In this document: positions 1 through 5,986 of the stretch, piece after piece
Layout: the number at the start of each line of letters is the position of its first letter
Position numbering within the stretch: position 1 is the first letter of the stretch
From: JAUXFK01 sp034189035
GTDB lineage: Bacteria; Desulfobacterota; UBA8473
Assembly (NCBI GenBank): GCA_034189035.1
Contig: JAXHVA010000162.1
Span: 1 to 7,246 of the forward strand
Reading direction: 5' to 3'
Length of the DNA: 7,246 nucleotides
Program-made: the position numbers and the translations under genes
Notes under the pieces: model-generated
The model's input: only the letters and a program-made list of their open reading frames with translations
What the model was told of the DNA's origin: nothing
Database searches by the model: none

Positions 1-96
1 GGCAAGTCGGACCCAGCGGTTCTCGGATGAAAGCTTTCCGGAGAACGGTAATGTGAAGTTTTCAAATTCAAGTTGCTTTTCTGAGCGTCTGTACAT
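1..96 (-). CDS. IS5-like transposase, N-terminal fragment (runs off window)
   Basis: Reading leftwards from ATG 96-94 gives 32 codons beginning MYRRSEKQLEFENF, followed by LPFSGKL and ENRWV before the window ends. The order 'MYR-xxx-QL-xFExFxLPFxGKL-xxxNRWV' is the usual N-terminus of DDE transposases annotated as IS5-like (IS4/IS5 superfamily), which cut and paste DNA with a DDE catalytic triad. The triad lies beyond the window. There is no clear Shine-Dalgarno site before the ATG, only an A-rich stretch. A small inverted repeat, ATGCAA/TTGCAT (136-141/148-153), lies about 40 bp upstream and could be near the IS end, but I could not identify the terminal repeat. The family is recognised from memory of the N-terminal signature; the exact IS group is uncertain. 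Whether the full gene is intact cannot be judged. Confidence 0.78.
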   Translation of the reverse strand, partial: MYRRSEKQLEFENFTLPFSGKLSSENRWVRLA

Positions 97-225
97 GATT
101 TTTTCGCCGATTGGTGCAAGGATTTTTGAAGAAACATGCAAAATTGCTTGCATTTTCGGCCAACCTATTAACACATATAAATAAATATATCAACACATTA
201 ACGCTTACTCAGCAGGCCTTAAAAA

Positions 226-396
226 GTGAATAAGGAAGCCTTCGAATATGCTATTTCGCTCCATGATATTACAAAAATAGCAGGAATTCCCTCTGATCAC
301 AACAAAAAAAGTGCCAAGAAGACCGAGGTAATCTTTAAGGATCTTGGATATTCAAAGGACCAAATAGAACAGATAAAGCGCTACATAATATCATAG
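226..396 (+). pseudogene. Short remnant resembling the C-terminus of a CaiB/BaiF class III CoA-transferase
   Basis: A 56-codon frame starts at GTG 226 and stops at TAG 394. A stop codon (TAA 220-222) lies just upstream in the same frame and no good ribosome site is seen. The tail reads KKTEVIFKDLGYSKDQIEQI, which matches the pattern 'H/KTEEVLKDLGYSxEEIxxL' found at the end of formyl-CoA-transferase-like (CaiB/BaiF) enzymes. That family moves CoA between carboxylic acids; the active-site Asp and the whole catalytic body are absent here. The fragment is therefore best read as a gene end left behind by an insertion or deletion, perhaps linked to the neighbouring IS5-like element. Alternatively it is a small unrelated protein. 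Only about 20 residues support the match. Confidence 0.33.
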
Positions 397-551
397 GGCA
401 AAAGAGACAGCAGATTCAAATAAAGATGTTCGTGAAAAATAGACTCGAAAACTCATTAAGGATGTCCTCATGAAAACCATTTCATAAACGCAATTAACGA
501 TATTACCGTGAGATTTTTCAATACGTTTTTTATCTTTCTAGCCAATTATTT

Positions 552-565
552 CTTGAAAATTCAAG
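552..565. repeat. Inverted repeat CTTGAA-AA-TTCAAG overlapping the kinase ribosome binding site
   Basis: Two perfect 6-bp arms are separated by 2 bp and end inside the AAGGA ribosome site (563-567) of the kinase gene. The spacer is too short for an RNA hairpin, so if the repeat is functional it would be a protein-binding operator. It may also be chance in AT-rich DNA. Confidence 0.3.
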
Positions 566-567
566 GA
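563..567 (+). promoter_or_regulatory. Ribosome binding site of the histidine kinase
   Basis: AAGGA lies 7 bases before ATG 575 and supports that start. No in-frame alternative start with a better site is seen nearby. Confidence 0.6.
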
Positions 568-574
568 AATAGTC

Positions 575-2326
575 ATGTTATCTGAAAAAATCATACTTCA
601 GTCAGCGGGGTCACTATCAGTAGCAGTTATGGCCCTGTTCATGCTGATTTTGCAAGTTCTTTTCTTTCTCAGAAAACCCCAATATACTTGGTATGCTTGG
701 AGCGTAGTCATATCGTTTTCAGCCTTACTCTATTCGGTCGGCATTTTCTTTGAATATAATACACCTGCGGGGCCCCTTAACCGGTTTTCCGGCCTATTAG
801 AGTTTACGGTCATTATCTTTCTGGTACACGGTCTTTATGGATTTACTTTTTCCTATCTTAGCATTGAAAATAAACTATACCATCCGGTAGCCGGCGTCTG
901 TCATTGTTTTATTTTAATTCTCTTATGGTCCACCGATTATATCGTAGCTGAAGATTTCGTCACACGCGACTTTATTGGTTTAGGGTCCCCCTATATTGAA
1001 CCAGCCCTGGGACCCCTTGGTCCTGTGTTCATGCTTTATGGGGCCATAGCCAGCGTGTATGCAATGATAGTCTGGATAAAGAACAAAAGGACTGACCCGA
1101 AACACCGGATCACTTATCTGGTAGGGACGAGCTTTTGGATTCTTCTGGGCATTCATGATGGTTTGGCAACCATGGGGTTGCCTGCTATTCAATATTTAAT
1201 GGAATACGGATTCCTGGGCTTTGCTATGACCGTTCTCTGGGTCATATTTAGCGATTATTTAGAAATAGTGGTGGAAAAAAACTATCGTTCCATGATGGAG
1301 GCTATGAGTGATTCAGTGTATATTTGTTCATCTGATTTTCGTGTCGCCTATATGAATCCCTCCATGATTAAAATGATTGGGCGTGATGCAACTGGTGAAC
1401 TTTGCCATAAAGTATTATTCCATAATGATGAACCATGTCCGTGGTGTTTCCAAAGTGAAGTGCAACAAGGTGAAAGGGCTGAAACAGAAATATTCATGCT
1501 AAAGGGCAAACGTTCGTATAATGTTATCCAGTCTCCAATATTGCAGGAAGATGGTTCCGTTTCGCTGATGGCTGTTTATAGAGATATAACCATGACAAAA
1601 CAATTACAACATCAGCTTATCCGTTCTGAGCGTCTTTCAGCTACAGGCCAGTTGGCCGCTACTATCGCTCATGAGATAAATTCGCCATTACAGGGGATAA
1701 CATCCCTTCTTAATGCGATTAAGAGAACTTATAACGAAGATGAAAGGTTATTAGAATATTTGAGTTTGGTGAAGAGTGGTTTTATAAGTATCCGGGATAC
1801 AGTGAAGAAACTTCTTGACCTAAACCGTCCAGGAAATGAAAATAAGCAACTTATAAATGTCAACATGGTCATTGAAAACACTGTAGAATTGTTGAAAAGT
1901 CATTTAAATAAAAATAGAGTTAAAATAATACTAAACCTATCATCAGGAATACCAAATATAACCGCTTCCCCTCAGCAGTTAGGACAAGTCTTTATGAATC
2001 TAATCAACAATGCCATTGAAGCTATGACTGGAAATTCTAAATCAACGAATGCTTGGAAAACCACAGAGAAGACTGGTGGAAGAATAACTATCAACTCTAA
2101 GCTTAGAAAAAATAATATTACTATTGAAGTAGCCGATACGGGGCCAGGTATTGCAAAAGAGGACATAGAGTATATATTTGATCCCTTTTATACCAGCAAG
2201 AAGGAAATGGGTATGGGTATTGGACTTTCTCTTTGCCATGGCATTATTGAGGATCATAATGGTTCTATTACAGCAAAAAACTCCCCACTGGGAGGGGCTA
2301 TCATAACTATTACATTACCGATATAG
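575..2326 (+). CDS. Membrane sensor histidine kinase (7TM - PAS - HisKA - HATPase)
   Basis: The 583-aa protein should sense a signal, autophosphorylate on His and pass the phosphate to the response regulator encoded next. Residues 1-228 hold about seven hydrophobic segments (near 11-32, 40-60, 73-95, 104-124, 146-169, 180-196, 207-227), matching the layout of the 7TM histidine-kinase N-terminal domain. A PAS domain spans about 236-340 and ends in the usual 'YRDIT'. It carries Cys277 and a CPWC motif (Cys288, Cys291), recurrent in some anaerobe PAS domains and possibly a metal or redox site. HisKA follows with the H box ATIAHEINSPL (His366). The ATPase domain shows the N box (Asn475, Asn479), G1 box VADTGPGIA (Asp521), the F box FDPFYTSK and the G2 box MGMGIGLSL (545-551). 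All catalytic motifs are present, so the gene looks functional. The ligand is unknown. Confidence 0.95.
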   Translation: MLSEKIILQSAGSLSVAVMALFMLILQVLFFLRKPQYTWYAWSVVISFSALLYSVGIFFEYNTPAGPLNRFSGLLEFTVIIFLVHGLYGFTFSYLSIENKLYHPVAGVCHCFILILLWSTDYIVAEDFVTRDFIGLGSPYIEPALGPLGPVFMLYGAIASVYAMIVWIKNKRTDPKHRITYLVGTSFWILLGIHDGLATMGLPAIQYLMEYGFLGFAMTVLWVIFSDYLEIVVEKNYRSMMEAMSDSVYICSSDFRVAYMNPSMIKMIGRDATGELCHKVLFHNDEPCPWCFQSEVQQGERAETEIFMLKGKRSYNVIQSPILQEDGSVSLMAVYRDITMTKQLQHQLIRSERLSATGQLAATIAHEINSPLQGITSLLNAIKRTYNEDERLLEYLSLVKSGFISIRDTVKKLLDLNRPGNENKQLINVNMVIENTVELLKSHLNKNRVKIILNLSSGIPNITASPQQLGQVFMNLINNAIEAMTGNSKSTNAWKTTEKTGGRITINSKLRKNNITIEVADTGPGIAKEDIEYIFDPFYTSKKEMGMGIGLSLCHGIIEDHNGSITAKNSPLGGAIITITLPI

Positions 2327-2346
2327 ATAAATTGTGAAATGCTTAT

Positions 2347-2352
2347 GGAGGA
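2347..2352 (+). promoter_or_regulatory. Ribosome binding site of the response regulator
   Basis: GGAGGA is placed 5 bases before ATG 2358. It decides the start in favour of 2358 over the upstream in-frame GTG at 2334, which has no ribosome site and would add eight residues that do not belong to a receiver domain. Confidence 0.75.
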
Positions 2353-2357
2353 TAGAT

Positions 2358-2927
2358 ATGAAAAAATATTCGATATTGCTGGTGGACGATGATCCTATTA
2401 TTACATCAGGCACTGCTATTGATCTTGAGGGGAAAGGTTATGAGGTTACAACGGCTGATAGTGGCGAAAAAGCTATTGAATTGTTAAATAAATCCTCTTT
2501 TGATCTGGTAATTACTGATTTGGTAATGGCGCCAATGAACGGAATTGATGTTTTAAAAAAATCAAAAGAGATAAACCCCGAAATTATAGTCATTATCCTT
2601 ACCGGATTTGGTGATATGACCACTGCGATAGATGCTCTCCGACTTGATGCTGATGATTATATGCTTAAGCCTTGCGAACCTGAAGAGATGTACTTAAAGG
2701 TATCACGGTGTTTAGAAAAAATGGAGCTCAAACGGAAAATTAAGATTTATGAAGATATTCTGCCAGTTTGCTGCATATGTAAAAAAATAAGGGATGATAG
2801 CGGCAGGGAGCATGGTACGGGAAAGTGGATATCTATAGAAAAATATTTGCACGACAAAGTGAAGATAGACATTACTTCCACCTACTGCCCTGAGTGTGTG
2901 AATAAAGTAAGGAAAGAGTTTGATTGA
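2358..2927 (+). CDS. Response regulator: receiver domain with C-terminal four-cysteine zinc-ribbon-like module
   Basis: The 189-aa protein begins MKKYSILLVDDDP. Receiver-domain residues are all present: acidic cluster Asp10-Asp12, phosphoacceptor Asp54 in VITDLVM, Thr82 in LTGFG and Lys104 in MLKP. It starts 31 bp after the kinase stop, so the two form an operon and are very likely partners. After about residue 120 there is no helix-turn-helix, AAA+ or enzymatic output domain. Instead a short module contains Cys138, Cys139 and Cys141 (VCCICKKIRDDSG) and Cys177-Pro-Glu-Cys180 near the end. This 'CxxCKKIRDD...W...Y...CPEC' tail recurs at the C-terminus of diverse signalling proteins of environmental Proteobacteria-like bacteria and looks like a zinc-binding ribbon; its function is not established. 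Output through protein contact is an inference. Confidence 0.93.
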   Translation: MKKYSILLVDDDPIITSGTAIDLEGKGYEVTTADSGEKAIELLNKSSFDLVITDLVMAPMNGIDVLKKSKEINPEIIVIILTGFGDMTTAIDALRLDADDYMLKPCEPEEMYLKVSRCLEKMELKRKIKIYEDILPVCCICKKIRDDSGREHGTGKWISIEKYLHDKVKIDITSTYCPECVNKVRKEFD

Positions 2928-2929
2928 AA

Positions 2930-3272
2930 TCATTCCGAATAAATTGTACTGTCAAGTTTTTTATGTAATTTTATTTCAGCCAGTTTTTTCAAAAATGGCA
3001 GATTTTTACGCACTTTCCCTATAGGGCTTGACTCCCAGTGTCAACTCCATTTTAAGGCAGATGAAAGCAAGAAATGTATAGCAGGCCTTCTCCTCGGCTA
3101 CTATCTTCATAGGCTTTTTTCTACGTTTAAATTCCTTGTTAAGGCGTTCAATAATTTCGTGGTCCTTAAAGAAGACTCTTCCTGCGGACAGAATAAAAAA
3201 CGTCAGGCACTCTTCTAAAGATCTCTCCAGGCATTTAGCAGCTGAAGGGAAATCTTACTGTCATCTTTCTCT
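2930..3272 (-). pseudogene. IS256-type (mutator) transposase, decayed C-terminal remnant
   Basis: Read on the minus strand, fragments of one protein appear in shifting frames. FPSAAKCLERSLEECLTFF (3251 down to about 3195) leads, after a shift near the A6 run 3195-3200, to CPQEESSLRTT. After another shift near 3152-3160 comes IIERLNKEFKRR and the segment AEEKACYTFLAFICLKMEL. After one extra base at 3041 comes HWESSPIGKVRKNLPFLKKL. The order 'SLRTTN-IIERLNKEFKRRxKPM' is diagnostic of mutator/IS256 transposases, whose catalytic Glu lies near here; the first two Asp and the N-terminal two thirds are missing. The last frame stops at 2930, two bases past the response-regulator stop. At least three frameshifts make it non-functional. 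The upstream limit is approximate. Confidence 0.85.
2949..2968. repeat. Candidate terminal inverted repeat of the IS256-type remnant
   Basis: CTGTCAAGTTTTTTATGTAA lies just beyond the conserved transposase C-terminus. It has the look of IS256-family ends, which often carry a GTCAA-plus-T-run core. The matching opposite end is not seen in the window, so the assignment rests on position and general resemblance. Confidence 0.28.
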
Positions 3273-3428
3273 AAATACTACAATTGTAGTCAGGAATATC
3301 ATAAATTACTTGCTGCACGATTTTTATAAAGCTAGGTCCACTATATTAGGTATCTCCAGACCTATCAATAACTGGGAACAACCTGTTTCATGACGATATC
3401 CAATTGATGCCCATAATACTATATGCAG

Positions 3429-3764
3429 CTAATGCCCAGCGGATGAGCGATGCCCACGGGGGCAAGCAAGCTTGCCCCCGTGGGCATCGGCCCGATCCGC
3501 TTGTTGGCCGAAGCATAGCAGAGGCCAACAAACTGATCTTTGATCCGTGGGGCATTGGCGCTCCGCGCAGCGGAGCGCCAACCATGAACTTAAATAATCA
3601 TTCCTTTCCCCTGGTAACAAGGTTTCTAAATAAAGCTGTATAGCTTCATTTATATTCTCCAGCACCTCATCCAAGGAATCTCCTTGGCTATGACACCCTT
3701 TCATTTTGCGACAAAAAGCGTAATATCCATATTTTTCCTTTTCAATTATTACATTCACCTTCAT
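3429..3764 (-). CDS. HicB-like antitoxin, C-terminus replaced by palindromic element
   Basis: The open frame has 111 codons, but only about the first 59 look like a real protein. Start MKVNVIIEKEKYGYYAF, then MKGCHSQGDSLDEVLENI and EAIQLYLETLLPGER, follow the HicB pattern 'IEKDxxGYYAxxPxLxGCxSQGDTLEEALENIKEAIELYLE', a partial RNase-H-like fold that binds and neutralises the HicA mRNA interferase. After residue 59 the frame enters the palindromic element and encodes repeat-derived sequence with no family likeness, so the normal last strand is lost. ATG 3762-3764 is preceded by a strong GGAGGT. No HicA-like gene (dsRBD-like, about 60-80 aa with a GSHxxY motif) is visible on either side. It is probably an inactivated or orphan antitoxin; a folded truncated product is possible. 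Confidence 0.75.
   Translation of the reverse strand: MKVNVIIEKEKYGYYAFCRKMKGCHSQGDSLDEVLENINEAIQLYLETLLPGERNDYLSSWLALRCAERQCPTDQRSVCWPLLCFGQQADRADAHGGKLACPRGHRSSAGH
3431..3584. repeat. Composite GC-rich nested palindromic element
   Basis: Three perfect hairpins stand side by side: 3448-3466/3471-3489 (19-bp arms, loop CAAG), 3501-3509/3523-3531 (9-bp arms) and 3555-3565/3571-3581 (11-bp arms). Outer arms also pair: AGCGGAT 3438-3444 with ATCCGCT 3495-3501, and AATGCCC 3431-3437 with GGGCATT 3550-3556. The whole block is therefore a branched foldback. ATGCCCA occurs at 3407, 3432 and 3450, with its complement inside the arm at 3481. The block is far more GC-rich than its surroundings and starts exactly where the hicB-like gene loses its family likeness. 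The arms create open frames on both strands that are not genes. It resembles a REP/BIME or MITE-like mobile palindrome; copies elsewhere in the genome would be expected but cannot be seen here. Confidence 0.85.
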
Positions 3765-3771
3765 AATCGAT

Positions 3772-3777
3772 ACCTCC
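3772..3777 (-). promoter_or_regulatory. Ribosome binding site of the hicB-like gene
   Basis: On the minus strand GGAGGT stands 7 bases before ATG 3764, a near-perfect Shine-Dalgarno site that confirms the start and shows that the gene was once well translated. Confidence 0.75.
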
Positions 3778-4240
3778 AGTTATTCATTTCCGGTCGAACC
3801 CACAAACCCCGCAGTGAGCGCAATAAAGGATTTTAGGTTTTTGGAAATAAGGTAAAAGCATAAGCAAACCACAATAACCCAAAGGAAGTTTCCCAATGCT
3901 TAACGAAAAGATCAAAGGTTTATCTCATATTACATGAATAACCGAATTTGAAGAAAAGCTATAGATTTTTAGATATCAAATTTTATAAGGCCAAAGAGAG
4001 GAATCCGCGTAAGTCGTACATTGTAGTACGTCATCATTGACTCCAACCGATAACGCAGTGAAATCTGATATATGAGAATTTAGATTAAAACATAAGACTG
4101 AACCGCTTTAAAGTTAGCCTATCAATATCTGTGGGGATTATAAATACTTTTGAGATCAAAAGTTGGATGAACCATCCAAAGATATCGGTGAGGTAAGTAA
4201 AAAAAAGCTAATTATATTTGTCTCGTGGATTCCTCAAAGA
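3778..4240. other. Non-coding or deeply decayed stretch
   Basis: No intact gene, RNA gene or array was recognised in these 463 bases. One plus-strand segment around 3965-4036 reads like coding sequence (LDIKFYKAKERNPRKSYIVV) but is closed by stops on both sides, and preceding fragments such as MLNEKIKGLSHIT (start 3897) lie in another frame. This may be a transposase or other gene remnant too damaged to name. On the minus strand 3784-3924 is an open frame without a convincing start. A weak hairpin CGTAC/GTACG (4015-4019/4026-4030) is also present. Confidence 0.4.
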
Positions 4241-5048
4241 TCACAACCTCTCTGAAAGACACTTCGTGGAATAAACGCCCTCCAATCCTTTAATTCCTTT
4301 CGGAACTTTTTCATTCATTGAAGAGAAATGGTGTTTGAACTGTTCATAGTATCTCTGCACAAATACTTTGGTTCCTATTATCCCACTGTCCGTAAAATAT
4401 CTGGTTCTGTATCTGAACCTGTCAAAAGTTTTTATCTCGAAACCTTTTGATCTCTCTTTTTCAATACCAGAAGGAGATCCCTTCTCGTATAGATATTCAC
4501 GGTACTTTCTCAACCTTTCATCTTTAGTCTTGATTCCAAATTCATTTAAACCGAAATCAAGAGAGAGGAGATTATCTTTGTTCTTAGCCTGTATGTGATA
4601 CCCCAAGGAGCACCATCGATACTCTTCCGGTCTCTAGTATATTCCTGCAAGAGTAGGATTAAGATCAATATACGCCAGACAGTTGATTAAGGTTTCTCCG
4701 TTCTCTTCGATGATACTTTTGAACCTATCAGACCAGAAGAATCCTTTTCCATGGTGGAATTTGTTGTAAAATCTGGAAAATCCCTGTTTGATTTCCTTGA
4801 CATACTCAGACAAGTTTGACCACTTTTCTCTGGAGGAGGGAATCTGTCCGTCAGTCAATCCTCTTTTATTATCGACATAATACAACTGAAACGTCTTCGT
4901 ATTTCGTCATCTGAATATTGTTCCCCTGTGTGCATCCTTACCACAAGATGAAAATGTTTCCCATGAGACAGAAGCCCATTACTTCAGCAAAGTACACTGA
5001 ACTCGGTTTCCTGATGAGTTTGAGCAAGTATTCTTTTTCAATATCCCG
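4241..5048 (-). pseudogene. RAYT / IS200-like Y1 (HUH) transposase, degraded
   Basis: Reading from 5048 downwards gives IEKEYLLKLIRK, VYFAEVMGFCLMGN, a one-base deletion at 4956, then HFHLVVRMHTG with the HUH motif (His codons 4954-4956 and 4948-4950). Another frame change near 4885-4895 leads to LYYVDNKRGLTDGQIP, EIKQGFSRFYNKFHHGKGFF, WSDRFKS and CLAYIDLNP. An in-frame TAG (4634-4636) interrupts what should be 'AGIxxRPEEYRW'. The frame then continues through CSLGYHIQAKNKDNLLSLDF to GLEGVYS and stops at 4241. The order MGNHFHL - GFSRFYNK - FWSDRFKS - AYIDLNP-AG - RPEEYRW is that of Y1_Tnp-domain REP-associated tyrosine transposases, which nick single-stranded DNA at palindromic repeats. The N-terminus (about 30-40 residues) is missing. 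Two frameshifts plus a nonsense codon make it inactive. Confidence 0.88.
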
Positions 5049-5089
5049 ATTTTATTCAAGTATAATTTATCCGTCCCCATTTCCCACAC

Positions 5090-5841
5090 AATTTACCCTA
5101 TACCTGGGGAAGTAGGCTCCAGTATCATCCTTATCTCCACCTGGTTATTCCGTGTGGAGCCTTATCCAAAAACAAAATCAATGGTTGTCCTCACGATAGG
5201 TCCTCTTTGTTCACACCAAACCCCTGGCCTATATCTTCAAAACAAAGTTCAGTGATGCCATGAAAAGGGCTCAACTCTTCTATAAAATCGCCCTTGACAT
5301 TTAGAAAAAGCCATGGGTTGTTCATAGTCAGGCAGTAGGAAGAGGCCATTACTGTCTTCGGTACCTTTCAAGGTATGTTTTTCGGGTCACCATCTTCAAC
5401 AATCTCATCAAAAGTCAGGAAAACGAAGTTATTAAAACTCAATATAAAGACCGCAGAAAAAAACATGGAAAGCCACGTCGCTGGATCCCATGGAGTTTAT
5501 CCGAAGATTCCTTCAGCATGTTTTGCCACAAGTCTTAATGAAGATAACATACTATGGCTTTCTCAATTGTAACAGTTCCCTCTCGATCGACAAAATACAA
5601 GAACTGATTTCATTTATCTATGATATCGTCCATGAACTCTCTCCTGAAATACCAAAATGTAAAAAAAATAGAAATGATTTGTGCTTGTTCCGGAAAGGCT
5701 TTAAGGTTTATTGTTTTTTTTGAACCCCCCACCCAGATAGGAACCTTCCGGATAAAAGAGAAGTCTAAAAAATCAATTTTGCTTATACTACAAGAGATGC
5801 CCTATACCCATTTGCACAAAGACCCGTTTTCAAGCATTTGA
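5090..5841 (+). pseudogene. IS91-like Y2 (HUH) transposase, degraded C-terminal two thirds
   Basis: The remnant starts TWGSRLQYHPYLHLVIP, the damaged HUH region (family HPHLH). It changes frame near 5160 to NQWLSS, meets TAG at 5197, and continues with HTKPLAYIFKTKFSDAMKR and LFYKIALDI. TAG 5302 replaces the expected Trp of 'W-KKPWVVH'. YLSRYVFRVTIFNN follows with the paired tyrosines (codons 5362-5364 and 5374-5376) of Y2 rolling-circle transposases. A frameshift in A7 (5457-5463) leads to TWKATSLDPMEFIRRFLQHV and MKITYYGF. Another in A8 (5661-5668) leads to MICACSGKALRF, the degenerate C-terminal zinc-finger region. IS91 elements replicate by rolling circle using these tyrosines. With two nonsense codons and three shifts it cannot be active. 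The 5' limit is approximate because it meets the RAYT remnant; the tail after 5740 is not recognised. Confidence 0.87.
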
Positions 5842-5958
5842 TCAGCCATTTTTAACAAAACATGGCTTTATTTTCGATGGTCCCTCACTTGATCTTTATT
5901 CTGGAGATCTCCTTTCTCATCCGGAATTCAAAGATATCCTGAAACTATCAACCTTTTT

Positions 5959-5973
5959 CCCTATTGAATAGGG
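5959..5973. repeat. Short near-perfect palindrome CCCTATT-G-AATAGGG
   Basis: Seven-base arms with a one-base centre lie in the gap between the IS91-like remnant and the hydrolase gene. No function can be assigned; it may be an operator-like site or part of a decayed element end. The remaining sequence from 5842 to 6077 shows no gene. Confidence 0.35.
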
Positions 5974-5986
5974 GACTTCTTGAACC

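Noticed and set aside
980..2257. Several short minus-strand frames inside the kinase gene
   Set aside because: They are shadows of the strongly supported kinase frame and show no protein-family features.
2334..2357. Upstream GTG start for the response regulator
   Set aside because: No ribosome site precedes it, whereas GGAGGA precedes ATG 2358, and receiver domains start at MKKYSILLVDD.
3136..3393. 85-codon open frame on the plus strand
   Set aside because: It lies mostly antisense to the recognisable IS256-type remnant, has no ribosome site and no family likeness.
3407..3489. Repeated ATGCCCA motif as a possible CRISPR or iteron array
   Set aside because: Spacing is irregular, units are only 7 bp and are explained by the palindrome arms; no cas or replication gene is present.
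3388..3643. Open frames on both strands (3404-3643 plus, 3388-3585 minus)
   Set aside because: They exist because the palindromic arms are GC-rich and lack stops; the translated text is repeat-derived.
3784..3812. GGTTCGACC resembling a tRNA T-arm (minus strand)
   Set aside because: No pairing T-stem, anticodon stem or acceptor stem could be built around it.
3784..3924. Minus-strand open frame ending in a Cys-rich tail (CAHCGVCGFDRK)
   Set aside because: It has no ATG with a ribosome site, a competing frame is open over the same bases, and no family is recognised; kept only as part of the decayed stretch.
4368..5115. Plus-strand frames 4368-4598 and 4918-5115
   Set aside because: They are antisense to the RAYT remnant (4918-5115 also reaches the IS91 junction), with no start signals or likeness to known proteins.
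5100..5128. Minus-strand ATG 5128 as the native start of the RAYT gene
   Set aside because: The same bases read clearly as IS91-like TWG...HPYLH on the plus strand and the minus frame soon hits a stop; the RAYT N-terminus appears to be lost at the junction.
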